Of a DNA stretch of 64,000 nt, positions 1-11,222 are shown in pieces. Position 1 is the stretch's first letter. Every line of letters starts with the position of its first letter. The position numbers were made by a program, and so were the translations under genes. Under the pieces are notes generated by a model. That model did not search any database and was not told the origin of the DNA. It was given only the letters and a program-made list of their open reading frames with translations. The stretch comes from Alphaproteobacteria bacterium. Lineage in GTDB: Bacteria > Pseudomonadota > Alphaproteobacteria > Micropepsales > Micropepsaceae. The stretch is taken from NCBI GenBank assembly GCA_016124635.1, contig WGNJ01000018.1, positions 186,001 through 250,000 on the forward strand, given 5' to 3'.

Positions 1-838
1 CGGTCTCGTGCCATTTGCCGGTGTCGCGATGAATGAGCCAGGCGTTCAGCGCGCGATTGGCGAGACGCCCCTGCCCGCGTGCGAGCAAATCCATCAGCAA
101 GAACGCGACGTCGTAGAGCGGCGGGATGGTGGCATAGAAGTCGTTGAACTCGATGCAGTCGAAGAGTGTCGGCTCGCCGTGATCCAAGAAGACGTTGCCG
201 AGATGCATATCGCCGTGGCAGCGGCGCACGTCGTGCGACTGAGCATTGACCTGCTCCACGCAGCGGCCGGCCGCCGCACTTCGCGCGGCGACAGCGCTCT
301 CGACCAGCTCGGGCGACAGGGCCGCGCTCTGGCTGCGAAGGTCGCTCGTGTTCTCGTCGGCGATGCGCGCGGCGGCCTTCGCCCAATCGACCTGAACGAT
401 CTCGGCAGCGTCATGAAACTGAGCGACGTGCTCTGCCAAGTCCTCTATCACGGCATCCGTAAGTTCGCCGCGATCAGCACGCGTGCTCAATAGCGCGTCG
501 TCTGGGAAGCGCCGCATCTCAAGGAGCCAATCGACGGCCTCGCCCTCGCCCTTCAGATTGAGCTCACCGCTCGCCGCTCGAGAGACGGGCAAGGTGCGCA
601 AGTAAAGATTCGGCGCGGTGCGGCGATTGAGGGTCAGTTCCCGCGCCAAGGTTTCGCGACGGCTTTCGAGCGTGGTGAAGTTCAGATAGCCGAGGTCGAC
701 GGCCTTCTTGAGCTTGAAGGCCTGATCGCCGACCAAGAATACGAGCGCGGCGTGCGTTTCGGCGACGTCAGGCTTCTTGCCCCACGGGCTCCCACTCTTC
801 AGCCAATCGATGGCCGCGCGCTGTGCCGGGACCGTCAC
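1..838 (-). CDS. Aminoglycoside phosphotransferase-like protein (COG2187-type), 3' end cut by window edge
   Basis: The open frame runs from a GTG at 838 to the left edge without a stop (279 codons visible). The protein begins VTVPAQRAAIDWLKSG and carries a kinase-like catalytic loop HGDMHLGN (H208, D210, N215) followed by LFDCIEF (D227), the signature of aminoglycoside/choline phosphotransferase folds. Proteins of this layout usually have a P-loop kinase domain in the C-terminal half, which would lie outside the window. The start is only 1 base past the stop of the upstream cation transporter (TGAcGTG), so translation is probably coupled. The GTG is chosen because of that junction; there is no strong ribosome binding site. 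The substrate is unknown, and resistance to aminoglycosides should not be assumed. Confidence 0.75.
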   Translation of the reverse strand, partial: MTVPAQRAAIDWLKSGSPWGKKPDVAETHAALVFLVGDQAFKLKKAVDLGYLNFTTLESRRETLARELTLNRRTAPNLYLRTLPVSRAASGELNLKGEGEAVDWLLEMRRFPDDALLSTRADRGELTDAVIEDLAEHVAQFHDAAEIVQVDWAKAAARIADENTSDLRSQSAALSPELVESAVAARSAAAGRCVEQVNAQSHDVRRCHGDMHLGNVFLDHGEPTLFDCIEFNDFYATIPPLYDVAFLLMDLLARGQGRLANRALNAWLIHRDTGKWHET

Positions 839-839
839 G

Positions 840-1772
840 TCAAATCCGCGGGAAGGTCGGATTCATTTCGAAGCCGGCGGGATCTTGATGGATCAGCACC
901 TCGGCGTCGGGAAATGCGAAGCGGATCGCGTCCTCGACTTCATCGCTGATGCGATGCGCATCAACGAGCGACATTTCGGGCGCTAGTTCCAAGTGAAGCT
1001 GAATGAAGGCACGATGGCCGGAATGTCGCGTGCGCAAGTCGTGCAGGCTGACAACATCCATATGCTGTTTGACGATATGCTTGATGCGTTCGCGATCGGC
1101 GTCGGCGAATTCACGATCCATCAGCTCGTCGTAAGACGCGCGCAGAATCTTCACTGCGCCCCAGCCGATGACGCAGGCGATGGCCAAGCCGATCAGGGGA
1201 TCGGCGATCACCAAGCCGAACGAACCGCTGAGGACGAGCGCCGCGATGACGCCGGCGTTGGTGGCGATATCGCCGACGTAGTGAAGGCGATCGGCGCCGA
1301 TCGCCAGCGAACGCGTGCGGGCCACGACGTAGCGTTGAAAGAGAACGAGCCCCAACGTCAGGGCGATCGAGAAGAGCATCACGACGATGCCGAGCGTCGA
1401 GGCGGGCAGCTCGTGCGAGTTCACCATGCGCTCGATCGACTGAAAGATCAGAAAGGCCGACGACCCCGCGATGAAGGCGGCCTGTCCCAAGCCTGCAATC
1501 GCCTCCGCCTTGCCATGGCCAAAACGATGCTCTTCGTCGGCAGGCGTCAGCGCGTGATGAACGGCGAGGAGATTGAGCCCTGAAGCCAAGAGATCGAGCG
1601 CGGAGTCCACGAGCGACGCGAACATCGCGACCGACCCCGTCTCGATCCAGGCCCAAACTTTCGCGACGATCAGGGTGAACGCCACCGCGACCGCGGCGTA
1701 GGTCGCAAGGCGCTTCAACCGTTCGGCGCCGTTCGCGCGTCGCGCATTGTCGAGCGTGCGGGCGTCCATCAT
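840..1772 (-). CDS. Cation diffusion facilitator (FieF/CDF-type) divalent metal exporter
   Basis: This is a 310-residue inner-membrane exporter of divalent metals (Zn, Fe or Cd type). It has about six hydrophobic segments and then a soluble C-terminal domain. The TM2 metal site reads SLVDSALD (D56, D60) and the TM5 partner reads HYVGD (H164, D168), the same four-ligand pattern as Escherichia coli FieF D45/D49/H153/D157. The HRFGHGK loop is also typical. The start ATG overlaps the pdxH stop as ATGA, and a second ATG follows immediately, so 309 or 310 residues are possible. It sits between pdxH and the phosphotransferase-like gene in one minus-strand transcription unit. The motif supports the family firmly, but the metal preference is not readable. 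Confidence 0.93.
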   Translation of the reverse strand: MMDARTLDNARRANGAERLKRLATYAAVAVAFTLIVAKVWAWIETGSVAMFASLVDSALDLLASGLNLLAVHHALTPADEEHRFGHGKAEAIAGLGQAAFIAGSSAFLIFQSIERMVNSHELPASTLGIVVMLFSIALTLGLVLFQRYVVARTRSLAIGADRLHYVGDIATNAGVIAALVLSGSFGLVIADPLIGLAIACVIGWGAVKILRASYDELMDREFADADRERIKHIVKQHMDVVSLHDLRTRHSGHRAFIQLHLELAPEMSLVDAHRISDEVEDAIRFAFPDAEVLIHQDPAGFEMNPTFPRI

Positions 1773-2395
1773 GGAAACAGCCGCTCTGTGGTCCATTGCT
1801 CGCTCGGCGAAGCGCGGCGATAGACGAGCCGGTCGTGAAGCCTGAACGGGCGATCGCGCCAAAACTCGATCTGCAGCGGCGCAATGCGGAAACCCGACCA
1901 ATGCGGCGGCCGCGGCACCTTTCCAAGCGCATACTTCGCGGCAAAGCGCGCGACCTCTTTCTCCAACTCGAAACGCCCCCTGAGCGCGCGCGATTGCCGC
2001 GATGCCCACGCGCCGATCTGACTGTCCTTCGGACGCGATGCGAAGTAGGCGTCGGCTTCGGCGTCGGTCACGACGCTGACGTCGCCGCGGACGCGGATCT
2101 GCCGCCGCAGGCTCTTCCAATGAAAGCAAAGGGCTGCTTTGGGCTGGCCGAGCAGCTCCTGCCCTTTGGCGCTTTCGAAATTCGTGTAGAAGACGAACCC
2201 GTTCCGATCGACACCCTTCAAGAGAACCATGCGAACGTCGGGCATACCCTTGTCGTCCACCGTCGCGAGGGACATCGCCTCGGCGTCGTTCGGCTCCTTC
2301 TTGCGCGCCTCCTCGAACCAGGTTTCGAACAAGCGGATCGGATCGTCGACCTGCGCGATCTCGGCCTCGGGCGCGTGAGCGGGCGTATCGTTCAT
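1769..2395 (-). CDS. pdxH: Pyridoxamine 5'-phosphate oxidase
   Basis: This FMN enzyme oxidises pyridoxamine or pyridoxine 5'-phosphate to pyridoxal phosphate, the last step of PLP synthesis and salvage in the cytosol. The 208-residue protein shows the family blocks [21 protein letters not shown] and [13 protein letters not shown], and the C-terminal [11 protein letters not shown] block, in the usual order. The normal C-terminal RLxP appears as RLFP. The ATG at 2395 gives a standard-length N-terminus. An in-frame GTG at 2431 would add 12 residues but lies in a TATA-like stretch that may be promoter. The stop overlaps the start of the CDF exporter, and the gene is divergent from the Sel1 lipoprotein. 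Confidence 0.95.
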   Translation of the reverse strand: MNDTPAHAPEAEIAQVDDPIRLFETWFEEARKKEPNDAEAMSLATVDDKGMPDVRMVLLKGVDRNGFVFYTNFESAKGQELLGQPKAALCFHWKSLRRQIRVRGDVSVVTDAEADAYFASRPKDSQIGAWASRQSRALRGRFELEKEVARFAAKYALGKVPRPPHWSGFRIAPLQIEFWRDRPFRLHDRLVYRRASPSEQWTTERLFP

Positions 2396-2500
2396 GCGAT
2401 TTGCGGCTCGCGGTGTGGTGTCTCGATCCACTATATAGAGTCGGTCAGGGTTACTGCCACACTATCTTCCTCTGCAATTGAGAGCCGGTCGCAAAGCCAT

Positions 2501-3532
2501 ATGCCAAGTTTCGTCCGTGGACTGACCGTCGTTGCCCTCGCGATCATGCTCGCTGCTTGCGCGACACATGTCGCGCAAGAAAAGGCGACGCGTTTCGATC
2601 AAGGCGTCGCCGCCTACGATGCCGGCGACTTTGCGCAAGCCTACGCGATTTGGAGAAAGCTGGCCGAGGAAGACGACCTCGCCGCAATGCGCAATACGGC
2701 GACCCTGCTTCGCCAAGGCAAAGGCGTTGCGCAGGACGAACGCGCCGCTTTCAAGCTCTACGAGGAAGCTGCAGAAAAAGGCCTCGTGACGGCGATGGCG
2801 AACGTTGCCGAAATGTACATGGAGGGCGAAGGCGTCGATCGTGACCCAAAGCTCGCGGCCGTGTGGTACGCGCGCGCCGCGGTCGCCGGCCTTTCGATCG
2901 CTCAGGTGCGTCTCGCCGACATGTACGAACAAGGCAATGGTGTCGACAAGGATCACAAGAAGGCGGTGGCACTTCTCGAACGCGCCGCTCGCAACGGCTA
3001 TGAGCCCGCGCAGCAACGTTTGAGCGACATGGGCATCGCCCTGGCGCCCGAAGGTGAAGCTGCGCAATCCCCCAACGACGGCGGACCCTCCGGCTCAGCC
3101 GACGCAGCATACTCGCCGCCGCGATCCGTCTCGCCCGCCCCGGTGGAACAACAGCGGCGGCCGGAGCCTGGCGATCCTTTCACTCAAGATGCGCTCGCCT
3201 CTATGAGCGCCGATGACGCCAACGTGATGCAGCAAGGGTTGGTTGCCTACCGGGCAGGCAACAAGCCTGCCGCTTTCGACGCGTGGCACAGGGAAGCCGC
3301 CAAAGGAGTTGCCGAGGCGCAAACACGAGTTGCATTGCTTTACGCACGCGGTGAGGGAACGAAGGAAGACGCGATCGAGGCTTATCGCTGGCTGAGGCTG
3401 GCGGCAGCGCAAGGGAATCCGGGGGCGTGGGTCGAGCTACCGTTGGTTGCAGCCCAGCTCTCCCCTGCCGAACGTGCCATGGGTGAGTCCCTTGTGCGCA
3501 TGCCTAACGGTGCGCAGAATAAGAGCCCTTGA
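2501..3532 (+). CDS. Sel1-repeat lipoprotein
   Basis: This is a 343-residue protein with a lipoprotein signal peptide: hydrophobic core LTVVALAIMLAAC with the lipidated Cys at residue 20. It is followed by a run of Sel1-like (TPR-related) repeats of the form A..LG..Y..G.GV..D...A..WY..AA, then a Pro/Ser-rich linker at about residues 185-230, and a second small Sel1 block near the C-terminus. Such proteins are scaffolds for protein-protein contacts at the envelope. The ATG at 2501 is chosen because it starts the signal peptide; the frame is open further upstream across pdxH but that part is antisense. A divergent promoter with pdxH must lie at about 2400-2500. The partner proteins are unknown. 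Confidence 0.85.
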   Translation: MPSFVRGLTVVALAIMLAACATHVAQEKATRFDQGVAAYDAGDFAQAYAIWRKLAEEDDLAAMRNTATLLRQGKGVAQDERAAFKLYEEAAEKGLVTAMANVAEMYMEGEGVDRDPKLAAVWYARAAVAGLSIAQVRLADMYEQGNGVDKDHKKAVALLERAARNGYEPAQQRLSDMGIALAPEGEAAQSPNDGGPSGSADAAYSPPRSVSPAPVEQQRRPEPGDPFTQDALASMSADDANVMQQGLVAYRAGNKPAAFDAWHREAAKGVAEAQTRVALLYARGEGTKEDAIEAYRWLRLAAAQGNPGAWVELPLVAAQLSPAERAMGESLVRMPNGAQNKSP

Positions 3533-3657
3533 GGAATTTGTTCGCGTTCACCATTTGCCCCCCACGGTTGCGTCATAGTATTGCAGTGGCGGGCGCGGGG
3601 TCCCTCTGTATCTTAAAATCGATTATGCGTTGACACGCTGTTTGAGCGCGACGGGTA

Positions 3658-4743
3658 ATGTACGAACTCTATTCACTCTTCGGGGTCCCTCGAACGTCGA
3701 CCGACGAGGAGATCAAACAAGCGTTTCGCAGCTTGGCGAAACGCTTTCACCCCGACACGCCCGAAGGCGCAGCCGACAAGGGCCGGCGCTTCAAGGATTT
3801 GAGTTCGGCCTACGAGATCCTCGGCGATCCGATCAAGCGACGCGCCTACGACCGCGGCGAGATCGACGGCTATGGCAATCCCCGCGCGGGCTATACGCCG
3901 CGTCCGGAGCGTGAGCCAGAACGTGAACGCGCGAGAGAGACGCGCACGCAAGAAAAGGAAACGGCTGGATCGACGCAGCGCGAGAACCAGCGCTCGAACG
4001 GCGGTGCTTCCGCCGCGTTCCGCTCGGCCTTCGAAAAGGCATTCGGAAGCGGTGCCGGTTCTAGCGCCAATGGCCACAGCGCGAACGGAAACGGCGCGGC
4101 CAACGGATCCGGCGACGGACGCAAGCAAAGCCGCGTCGAGGATCTGTTCTCGGAATTCTTCGGCGATCGCTCGACGGGCAAGAAGCGGCCGGCGCACGGC
4201 AAGGGCATCGACACGAGTTACGACCTGTCGGTGACCTTCGAGGAAGCGGCACTCGGCGGCACCAGGCGCGTGAAGATGCCGAACGGAAAGCGCTTCGACG
4301 TTCGCCTACCGGTGGGCACACGCGAAGGACAAGCGATCCGACTCAAGGGTCTGGGCGAGAGCGGTGCCGCCGGCGGACAGGACGGCGATGCGATCATCAC
4401 AGTCAACATCGAGCCGCATCCGTTCTTCAGGCGCGACGGACGGGACATCCACCTCGATCTGCCGATCACGCTGAACGAGGCGTTGCACGGCGCGAAGATC
4501 AAAGTGCCGACGCTGCATGGCCCGGTGACGATGGTTGTTCCGCCCGGCGCCAACGCCGGGCAAGCGTTCCGCCTAAAGGGCAAAGGTATTCCGAGTCACG
4601 CCATCCATCCGGCGGGAGATCAGTTCGTTACGCTGCAAATCGCCTTGCCCGACAAGAGCGATCCCAATCTCGTCGACATCGTGAAGCGCTGGGAGGCGGC
4701 GAACCCGTACAACCCGCGCCGGAAGTTCGGCGAACAAACCTGA
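3658..4743 (+). CDS. DnaJ/CbpA-type J-domain co-chaperone
   Basis: This is a 361-residue type B J-protein. Residues 1-70 form a J-domain with the essential HPD motif (RFHPDTPEG) and the YEILGD helix. A charged, Glu/Arg-, Asn- and Gly-rich linker follows (about 75-165), then the two C-terminal substrate-binding beta domains (FEEAALGG through LPVGTREGQAIRLKG, and ITLNEALHGAKIKVPTL). There is no CxxCxGxG zinc finger, so it is CbpA/DjlA-like in architecture rather than classical DnaJ. It should stimulate DnaK ATPase and deliver substrates. The gene stands alone, with a 125-base gap upstream and alkaline phosphatase 96 bases downstream. Confidence 0.92.
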   Translation: MYELYSLFGVPRTSTDEEIKQAFRSLAKRFHPDTPEGAADKGRRFKDLSSAYEILGDPIKRRAYDRGEIDGYGNPRAGYTPRPEREPERERARETRTQEKETAGSTQRENQRSNGGASAAFRSAFEKAFGSGAGSSANGHSANGNGAANGSGDGRKQSRVEDLFSEFFGDRSTGKKRPAHGKGIDTSYDLSVTFEEAALGGTRRVKMPNGKRFDVRLPVGTREGQAIRLKGLGESGAAGGQDGDAIITVNIEPHPFFRRDGRDIHLDLPITLNEALHGAKIKVPTLHGPVTMVVPPGANAGQAFRLKGKGIPSHAIHPAGDQFVTLQIALPDKSDPNLVDIVKRWEAANPYNPRRKFGEQT

Positions 4744-4839
4744 AGGATCAAGGCAAGCGGCGTCGCAAAACCTTCGCGCGACGGGCTGATCGGAATTTCC
4801 TAAGAGGCGCCAAGCGCTTTGCCACCGGGAGGTTCTTTC

Positions 4840-6435
4840 ATGCTGCGATCTATCTTCGCCGCACTCATAACTGGAGCATGCGTAGCCGGTACGACCGCAG
4901 CGTGGACGAAGGATCGACCCTTTCCGCAAAAGGAAGATCCCTACTTCTTGCGCGCGCAACGGGAACTGGACCGCAACTTGGCGCTCAGGCCCAATACAAG
5001 CCGCGCCAAGAACATCATCCTCTTCATCGGCGACGGCATGGGAATCTCCACTGTGACGGCCGCGCGAATCTATCAGGGCCAGCGAGAAGGGCGCGACGGG
5101 GTCTCCAACATTCTCACGTTTGAGAACCTGCCCTACTCGGCCCTATCGCGAACGTTTTCCCACGACAGCCAGGTAACGGATTCCGCGCCGTCGGCGACAG
5201 CGATGACGACGGGGATCAAAACGCGCAACGGCGTGATCAACGTCTCGTCGGAGGCGATCCCGAAGGATTGCGTTTCAGGTCTTGCGCATCCGGTCACCAC
5301 CATCGCCGAGCTTGCCGAAGAGGCGGGCATGTCGACGGGCGCGGTGACGACAACGCGCATCACACACGCGACGCCGGCGGCAGTCTACGCGCACACGACC
5401 AATCGCGATTGGGAAGGCGACGATGAGGGGCACGGACTAACGCAAGCGCAGAAGGACGCTGGCTGCAAGGATATCGCCCGACAACTCGTCGAAATGCCCT
5501 ACGGCGACGGACTCGAAGTGGCGATGGGTGGCGGACGGCGCGAATTCCTGCCGCTTGGAGCGGACGATCCGGAGTATCCGGACGACAGAGAGAAGAAGGG
5601 CGAGCGGCGTGACCGGCGCGACCTAACCGCAGCCTGGCTAAAGCGATATGGGCGCAGCGGCGCTTATGTTTGGAACAAGGAACAGTTCGACGCCGTCGAG
5701 CCAACGCGCGTCCGTCATCTTCTGGCGCTGTTCGAATACGATCACATGCACTACGAGCTTGACCGTGCCGACGATGTCGCCGGCGAGCCCTCGCTCGCGC
5801 AGATGACGCGAAAGGCAATCTCGATCCTCGGCCGCAATCCGCGCGGCTTTTTCCTGATGGTAGAAGGCGGGCGGATCGATCATGCGCACCACGAAAACAA
5901 GGCTGCGCGCGCGTTGGCGGATACTGTCGCCTTCGACAACGCTGTGCGCGCCGCGATGTCGGCCACAGACCCCAAAGACACGCTGATCGTCGTCACGGCC
6001 GACCACAGCCACGTCCTCACCATCAGCGGATATCCGGATCGCGACAACCCGATCCTCGGGCCCGTCGTCGAACATGGGAAGGTTCAACTGGCCCGAGACG
6101 GCAAGGCCTACACGACGCTCTCCTATGCGAACGGTCCCAGCGCCAAAGTCGACGACGAGCGTGACGACCCGCACCGCAAGGACACCGAAGACAACGACTA
6201 CCAGCAAGAATCCCTCGTTCCCCTCCGTGGAGAGACCCACAGCGGCGAGGACGTCGCGATCTACGCGACCGGACCCTGGGCGCACCTATTTCGCGGCACG
6301 GTCGATGAGAACTACATCTTTCACGTGATGAACTATGCGGGAAGAATTCGCGAGCGCGCCGAAAGAATGATGCGCACCGGCAGTGCCACGGCGAAACCTG
6401 CGCGTCGGCACCACCGCCACCGTCGCCATCGCTGA
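4840..6435 (+). CDS. PhoA-type alkaline phosphatase
   Basis: This is a 531-residue exported phosphomonoesterase. A signal peptide (FAALITGACVAGTTAAW) precedes the metal-binding GDGMG (D65), the catalytic nucleophile in TDSAPSA (S115), EGGRIDHAHH, TADHSH and GETHSGEDV, the full ligand set for the two-zinc, one-magnesium centre. It hydrolyses phosphate esters in the periplasm or outside the cell. The ATG at 4840 follows a good Shine-Dalgarno (GGGAGGT at 4828-4834) and begins the signal peptide; an upstream in-frame start would add seven non-signal residues. The extreme C-terminus is an unusual His/Arg-rich tail (RRHHRHRRHR). No Pho box was identified by eye. Confidence 0.93.
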   Translation: MLRSIFAALITGACVAGTTAAWTKDRPFPQKEDPYFLRAQRELDRNLALRPNTSRAKNIILFIGDGMGISTVTAARIYQGQREGRDGVSNILTFENLPYSALSRTFSHDSQVTDSAPSATAMTTGIKTRNGVINVSSEAIPKDCVSGLAHPVTTIAELAEEAGMSTGAVTTTRITHATPAAVYAHTTNRDWEGDDEGHGLTQAQKDAGCKDIARQLVEMPYGDGLEVAMGGGRREFLPLGADDPEYPDDREKKGERRDRRDLTAAWLKRYGRSGAYVWNKEQFDAVEPTRVRHLLALFEYDHMHYELDRADDVAGEPSLAQMTRKAISILGRNPRGFFLMVEGGRIDHAHHENKAARALADTVAFDNAVRAAMSATDPKDTLIVVTADHSHVLTISGYPDRDNPILGPVVEHGKVQLARDGKAYTTLSYANGPSAKVDDERDDPHRKDTEDNDYQQESLVPLRGETHSGEDVAIYATGPWAHLFRGTVDENYIFHVMNYAGRIRERAERMMRTGSATAKPARRHHRHRRHR

Positions 6436-6488
6436 CAGGAACTCACGACCTCTTCCGAACCCGTTCCGGCTGGAGTAGTGTTCGCGCC

Positions 6489-8441
<1,953 letters not shown>

Positions 8442-8500
8442 TTACCCCCGGTTAACTGCGCGCCTGCCAGGCGCTTGCGGCAACGAAACCGAAAGCATAT

Positions 8501-8521
8501 TAGACTAGACCGTCTAGTCTA
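8501..8521. promoter_or_regulatory. Palindromic operator (9+9 bp, 3-bp spacer), probable TetR site
   Basis: TAGACTAGA at 8501-8509 and TCTAGTCTA at 8513-8521 are perfect reverse complements separated by CCG. The palindrome lies 36 bases before the start of the efflux operon, where a repressor would cover the promoter. The operon ends with its own TetR-family gene (11219-11884), so local autoregulation is the simple reading. The link between site and regulator is inferred from position, not seen directly. Confidence 0.7.
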
Positions 8522-8556
8522 CTTTTAGGGGCCGCCAGGGTACGGGGAGCCTTATT

Positions 8557-9624
8557 TTGCGCAGATATATTCTCATGGGTGCCGGCGCCGTCGGCGGCAT
8601 CGTCGCGCTTTATGTCGGCATCATGTGGCTGACGCTGTGGCGCTTTCAGGTTTCGACGGACAACGCGGCGATACAAGCCGACATCGCGACGATCGCGCCG
8701 AAGCTCTCCGGCTATGTGGCCGACGTGAGTGTCACCGACAATCAGACCGTCACGCACGGGCAAGTTCTGATGACGCTCGACACGTCGGATATCCTGCCGC
8801 GTGTCGCCCAAGCGCGCGCGACGGTCGAAGCAAAGCGCGCAGCGATCAAGAACATCGATGCGAAGCTCGCTTGGCAGCATTCGATGATCGCGCAGGCGCA
8901 AGCCTCCGTTACCAGCGCGCAAGCCGATGCGACGCGCGGCACGAAAGACATGGCACGCTACCGGCGGCTCGCACGGCGCGGCTTTGCTTCGAGTCAGAAG
9001 CTCGAACTGGTCCGCGCCGACAACGACCGCCTCGCCGCCGGCGTCCGGCATGCGCGCGCGGCGCTCGATGCCGAGCGCGATCAGATCGCGGTTCTGGAAT
9101 CCTCGAAGGCGCAAGCCGACGCGGAGCTCAAGCAAGCGCAAGCCGCTCTCGCGCTCGCGGAAAGCGACCTCGCAAATTCAAAGATCGTGGCGCCGATCGA
9201 CGGTGTGGTTGGCAATCGCACGGTTCGCGCCGGCCAATACGTGCGCGCGGGCGCGCAAGTCATGGTCGTTGTGCCGCTGCCCAATGTCTATGTCGTCGCC
9301 AACTTCAAGGAAACGCAGATCGCCAATATGCGGCGCGGTCAAGCTGCGGACATCAGCATCGACGCCCTCCCCGGCCAAACCTTCGAAGGCCGCGTCGAAA
9401 GCTTCGCGCCGGCGAGCGGCTCGCTGTTCAGCCTGCTCCCGCCTGAGAATGCGACCGGCAACTACACCAAGATCGTGCAGCGGATTCCGGTGAAGATTCT
9501 GGTCGGCGGCGACGCCTCCAAGATCGCACTGCTGAAGCCCGGTATGTCGGCCGTCGTCACCATCGACACGCGCGACAAGGGCAGCGATGCGCCGGCGTCG
9601 CAAAACGCCGAGGCGGGGCATTGA
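8557..9624 (+). CDS. HlyD/EmrA-family membrane fusion protein of an efflux pump
   Basis: This is a 355-residue periplasmic adaptor. It has one N-terminal transmembrane anchor (VGGIVALYVGIMWLTLW), a lipoyl/barrel-sandwich half (TDNAAIQADIATIAPKLSGYV), a long Ala/Gln/Arg-rich coiled-coil hairpin (about residues 80-205), the second lipoyl half (ANSKIVAPIDGVVGNRTV) and a beta-barrel domain. It couples the inner-membrane transporter encoded next to an outer-membrane channel, which is not in this window. The TTG start is supported by GGGGAG at 8544-8549; an ATG at 8575 would cut into the anchor region. The stop overlaps the transporter start (TTGA). A 9+9 palindrome upstream suggests repression. 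Confidence 0.92.
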   Translation: MRRYILMGAGAVGGIVALYVGIMWLTLWRFQVSTDNAAIQADIATIAPKLSGYVADVSVTDNQTVTHGQVLMTLDTSDILPRVAQARATVEAKRAAIKNIDAKLAWQHSMIAQAQASVTSAQADATRGTKDMARYRRLARRGFASSQKLELVRADNDRLAAGVRHARAALDAERDQIAVLESSKAQADAELKQAQAALALAESDLANSKIVAPIDGVVGNRTVRAGQYVRAGAQVMVVVPLPNVYVVANFKETQIANMRRGQAADISIDALPGQTFEGRVESFAPASGSLFSLLPPENATGNYTKIVQRIPVKILVGGDASKIALLKPGMSAVVTIDTRDKGSDAPASQNAEAGH

Positions 9625-11222
9625 GCGGCGCCCCAGCCAGAGCGAACCCTGCGGCGGCCGCGGCGCAGCCGCCGCTGACCGCGCGGACGCTCATCGGCTT
9701 CTTCGCGATGGCGTTCGGCATGTTCATGGCGATCCTCGACATTCAGATCGTGGCGGCGTCGCTGGCCGAGATTCAGGCGGGCCTATCGGCATCGCAGGAT
9801 GAGATCGCCTGGGTTCAAACGGCCTACCTGATCGCGGAGGTCGTGATGATCCCGCTGTCGGGATATCTCTCGCGGCTGCTCTCAACGCGCATCCTGTTCG
9901 TCATCTCCGCAAGCTCGTTCACGGTGATGAGCTTGCTATGCGCCGCCTCGACCTCGATCGAGGAGATGATGATCTTCCGCGCGCTGCAGGGTTTTCTCGG
10001 CGGTGCCATGATCCCGACGGTCATTGCGGGGTCCTACATGATGTTTGGCCAAGGCCGCGCCGCCGGAATCGGCGTCGTGGTCGGCCTCGTCGCGACGCTC
10101 GCGCCGACAATCGGCCCGACGCTCGGCGGATACCTGACGCACGCACTCTCGTGGCATTGGCTCTTCTTGATCAACGTGCCGATCGGGATCGCGATCACCG
10201 TGATCGTCTGGTCGCTCGTCGATATCGACAAGCCGAACTGGAAGCTTTTGCAAGGGTTCGACTTCGCCGGTTTGGCGCTGATGGCCGTGTTCTTGGGTTC
10301 GATCGAATACGTGCTCGAGGAAGGCGCGCGCAAGAATTGGTTCGAAGATCAAACGATTGAAACGCTGACTGTCGTTGCCGTGGCAGCCGGCGTCGGTTTC
10401 TTCCTGCGCGTCCTCAGCGCCAAGAACCCCATCGTGAATCTCAAGGTCTTTCGCGATCGCAATTTCACGCTCGGAACGAGTTACGGCTTCATCCTGGGTA
10501 TCGGTCTCTACGGTCTCGTCTACCTGATGCCGGCGTTTCTCGGCCGCGTGCGCGGCTACAACTCGATGCAGATCGGCGAAATATTGTTCATCACCGGTTT
10601 GTGCCAATTCATCGCCGCGCCGATCGCCGGGATGCTGGCGCGGCGCTACGACACCAGGTTCGTTCTGCTGACCGGGCTCTTCTTGATGGCGATTTCCTCG
10701 TACATGCTGGCGTTCGTCACCTCGGAATGGAGTTTCCAGGAACTGTTGTGGCCGCAGATTCTGCGCGGCGCCGGATTGATGTTCTGCATGGTGCCCGCGA
10801 ACGTGATCGCCATGTCCGGCCAGGAAGGCGATCAACTCAAGGATGCGTCCGGCCTTTACAATCTAATGCGCAATCTGGGCGGCGCTCTCGGCCTTGCGGT
10901 ATTGAACACGCAGCTCACCGATCGGCTGGCGTTTCACTACGAGCGGCTCGGCGAAAGCCTGAGCGCCGGACGAGAGGTTGCCGAGGCCGCCCTCGCCGGT
11001 CTCGCAGCAAGGTTTTCCGACCTCATGCCCGGCGACGCGGAGATGGGCGCGCTCAAGACCCTGTCGGCCTTCGTGCGCCAACAAGCCGCGACGATGGCGT
11101 TTGCCGATTGCTTCCTCGTGGTGGCGCTCATCTACGTGGCCGCCATTTTTACGGTGCCGCTGTTGGGCAAGCCGCGCCACCTGGCACGCGAGGTGGATCT
11201 CGAACTGTTGGAGCCGGCATGA
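9621..11222 (+). CDS. DHA2-family (EmrB/QacA-type) 14-TM multidrug transporter
   Basis: This 533-residue major-facilitator proton antiporter has about 14 hydrophobic segments. The first helix carries the DHA2 motif as LDIQIVAASLAEI, followed by AWVQTAYLIAEVVMIPLSGYL and FRALQGFLGGAMIP, all typical of alphaproteobacterial EmrB-like pumps. It probably expels hydrophobic drugs or toxic metabolites with the adjacent HlyD-like adaptor. The start TTG overlaps the adaptor stop as TTGA, and its own stop overlaps the TetR start as ATGA, so the three genes form a tight operon. The substrate cannot be deduced. Confidence 0.93.
   Translation: MSGAPARANPAAAAAQPPLTARTLIGFFAMAFGMFMAILDIQIVAASLAEIQAGLSASQDEIAWVQTAYLIAEVVMIPLSGYLSRLLSTRILFVISASSFTVMSLLCAASTSIEEMMIFRALQGFLGGAMIPTVIAGSYMMFGQGRAAGIGVVVGLVATLAPTIGPTLGGYLTHALSWHWLFLINVPIGIAITVIVWSLVDIDKPNWKLLQGFDFAGLALMAVFLGSIEYVLEEGARKNWFEDQTIETLTVVAVAAGVGFFLRVLSAKNPIVNLKVFRDRNFTLGTSYGFILGIGLYGLVYLMPAFLGRVRGYNSMQIGEILFITGLCQFIAAPIAGMLARRYDTRFVLLTGLFLMAISSYMLAFVTSEWSFQELLWPQILRGAGLMFCMVPANVIAMSGQEGDQLKDASGLYNLMRNLGGALGLAVLNTQLTDRLAFHYERLGESLSAGREVAEAALAGLAARFSDLMPGDAEMGALKTLSAFVRQQAATMAFADCFLVVALIYVAAIFTVPLLGKPRHLAREVDLELLEPA

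Noticed and set aside
840..1583. Long open frames on the strand opposite the CDF exporter
   Set aside because: They are shadows of a GC-rich coding region with motifs only in the minus-strand frame.
5638..6285. Long antisense frame in the alkaline phosphatase gene
   Set aside because: It lies inside a gene with complete catalytic motifs in the other direction and has no start signals.
8457..8476. Possible terminator hairpin after thiC
   Set aside because: The GCGCC/GGCGC arms pair over only five bases with a five-base loop and no T-run.
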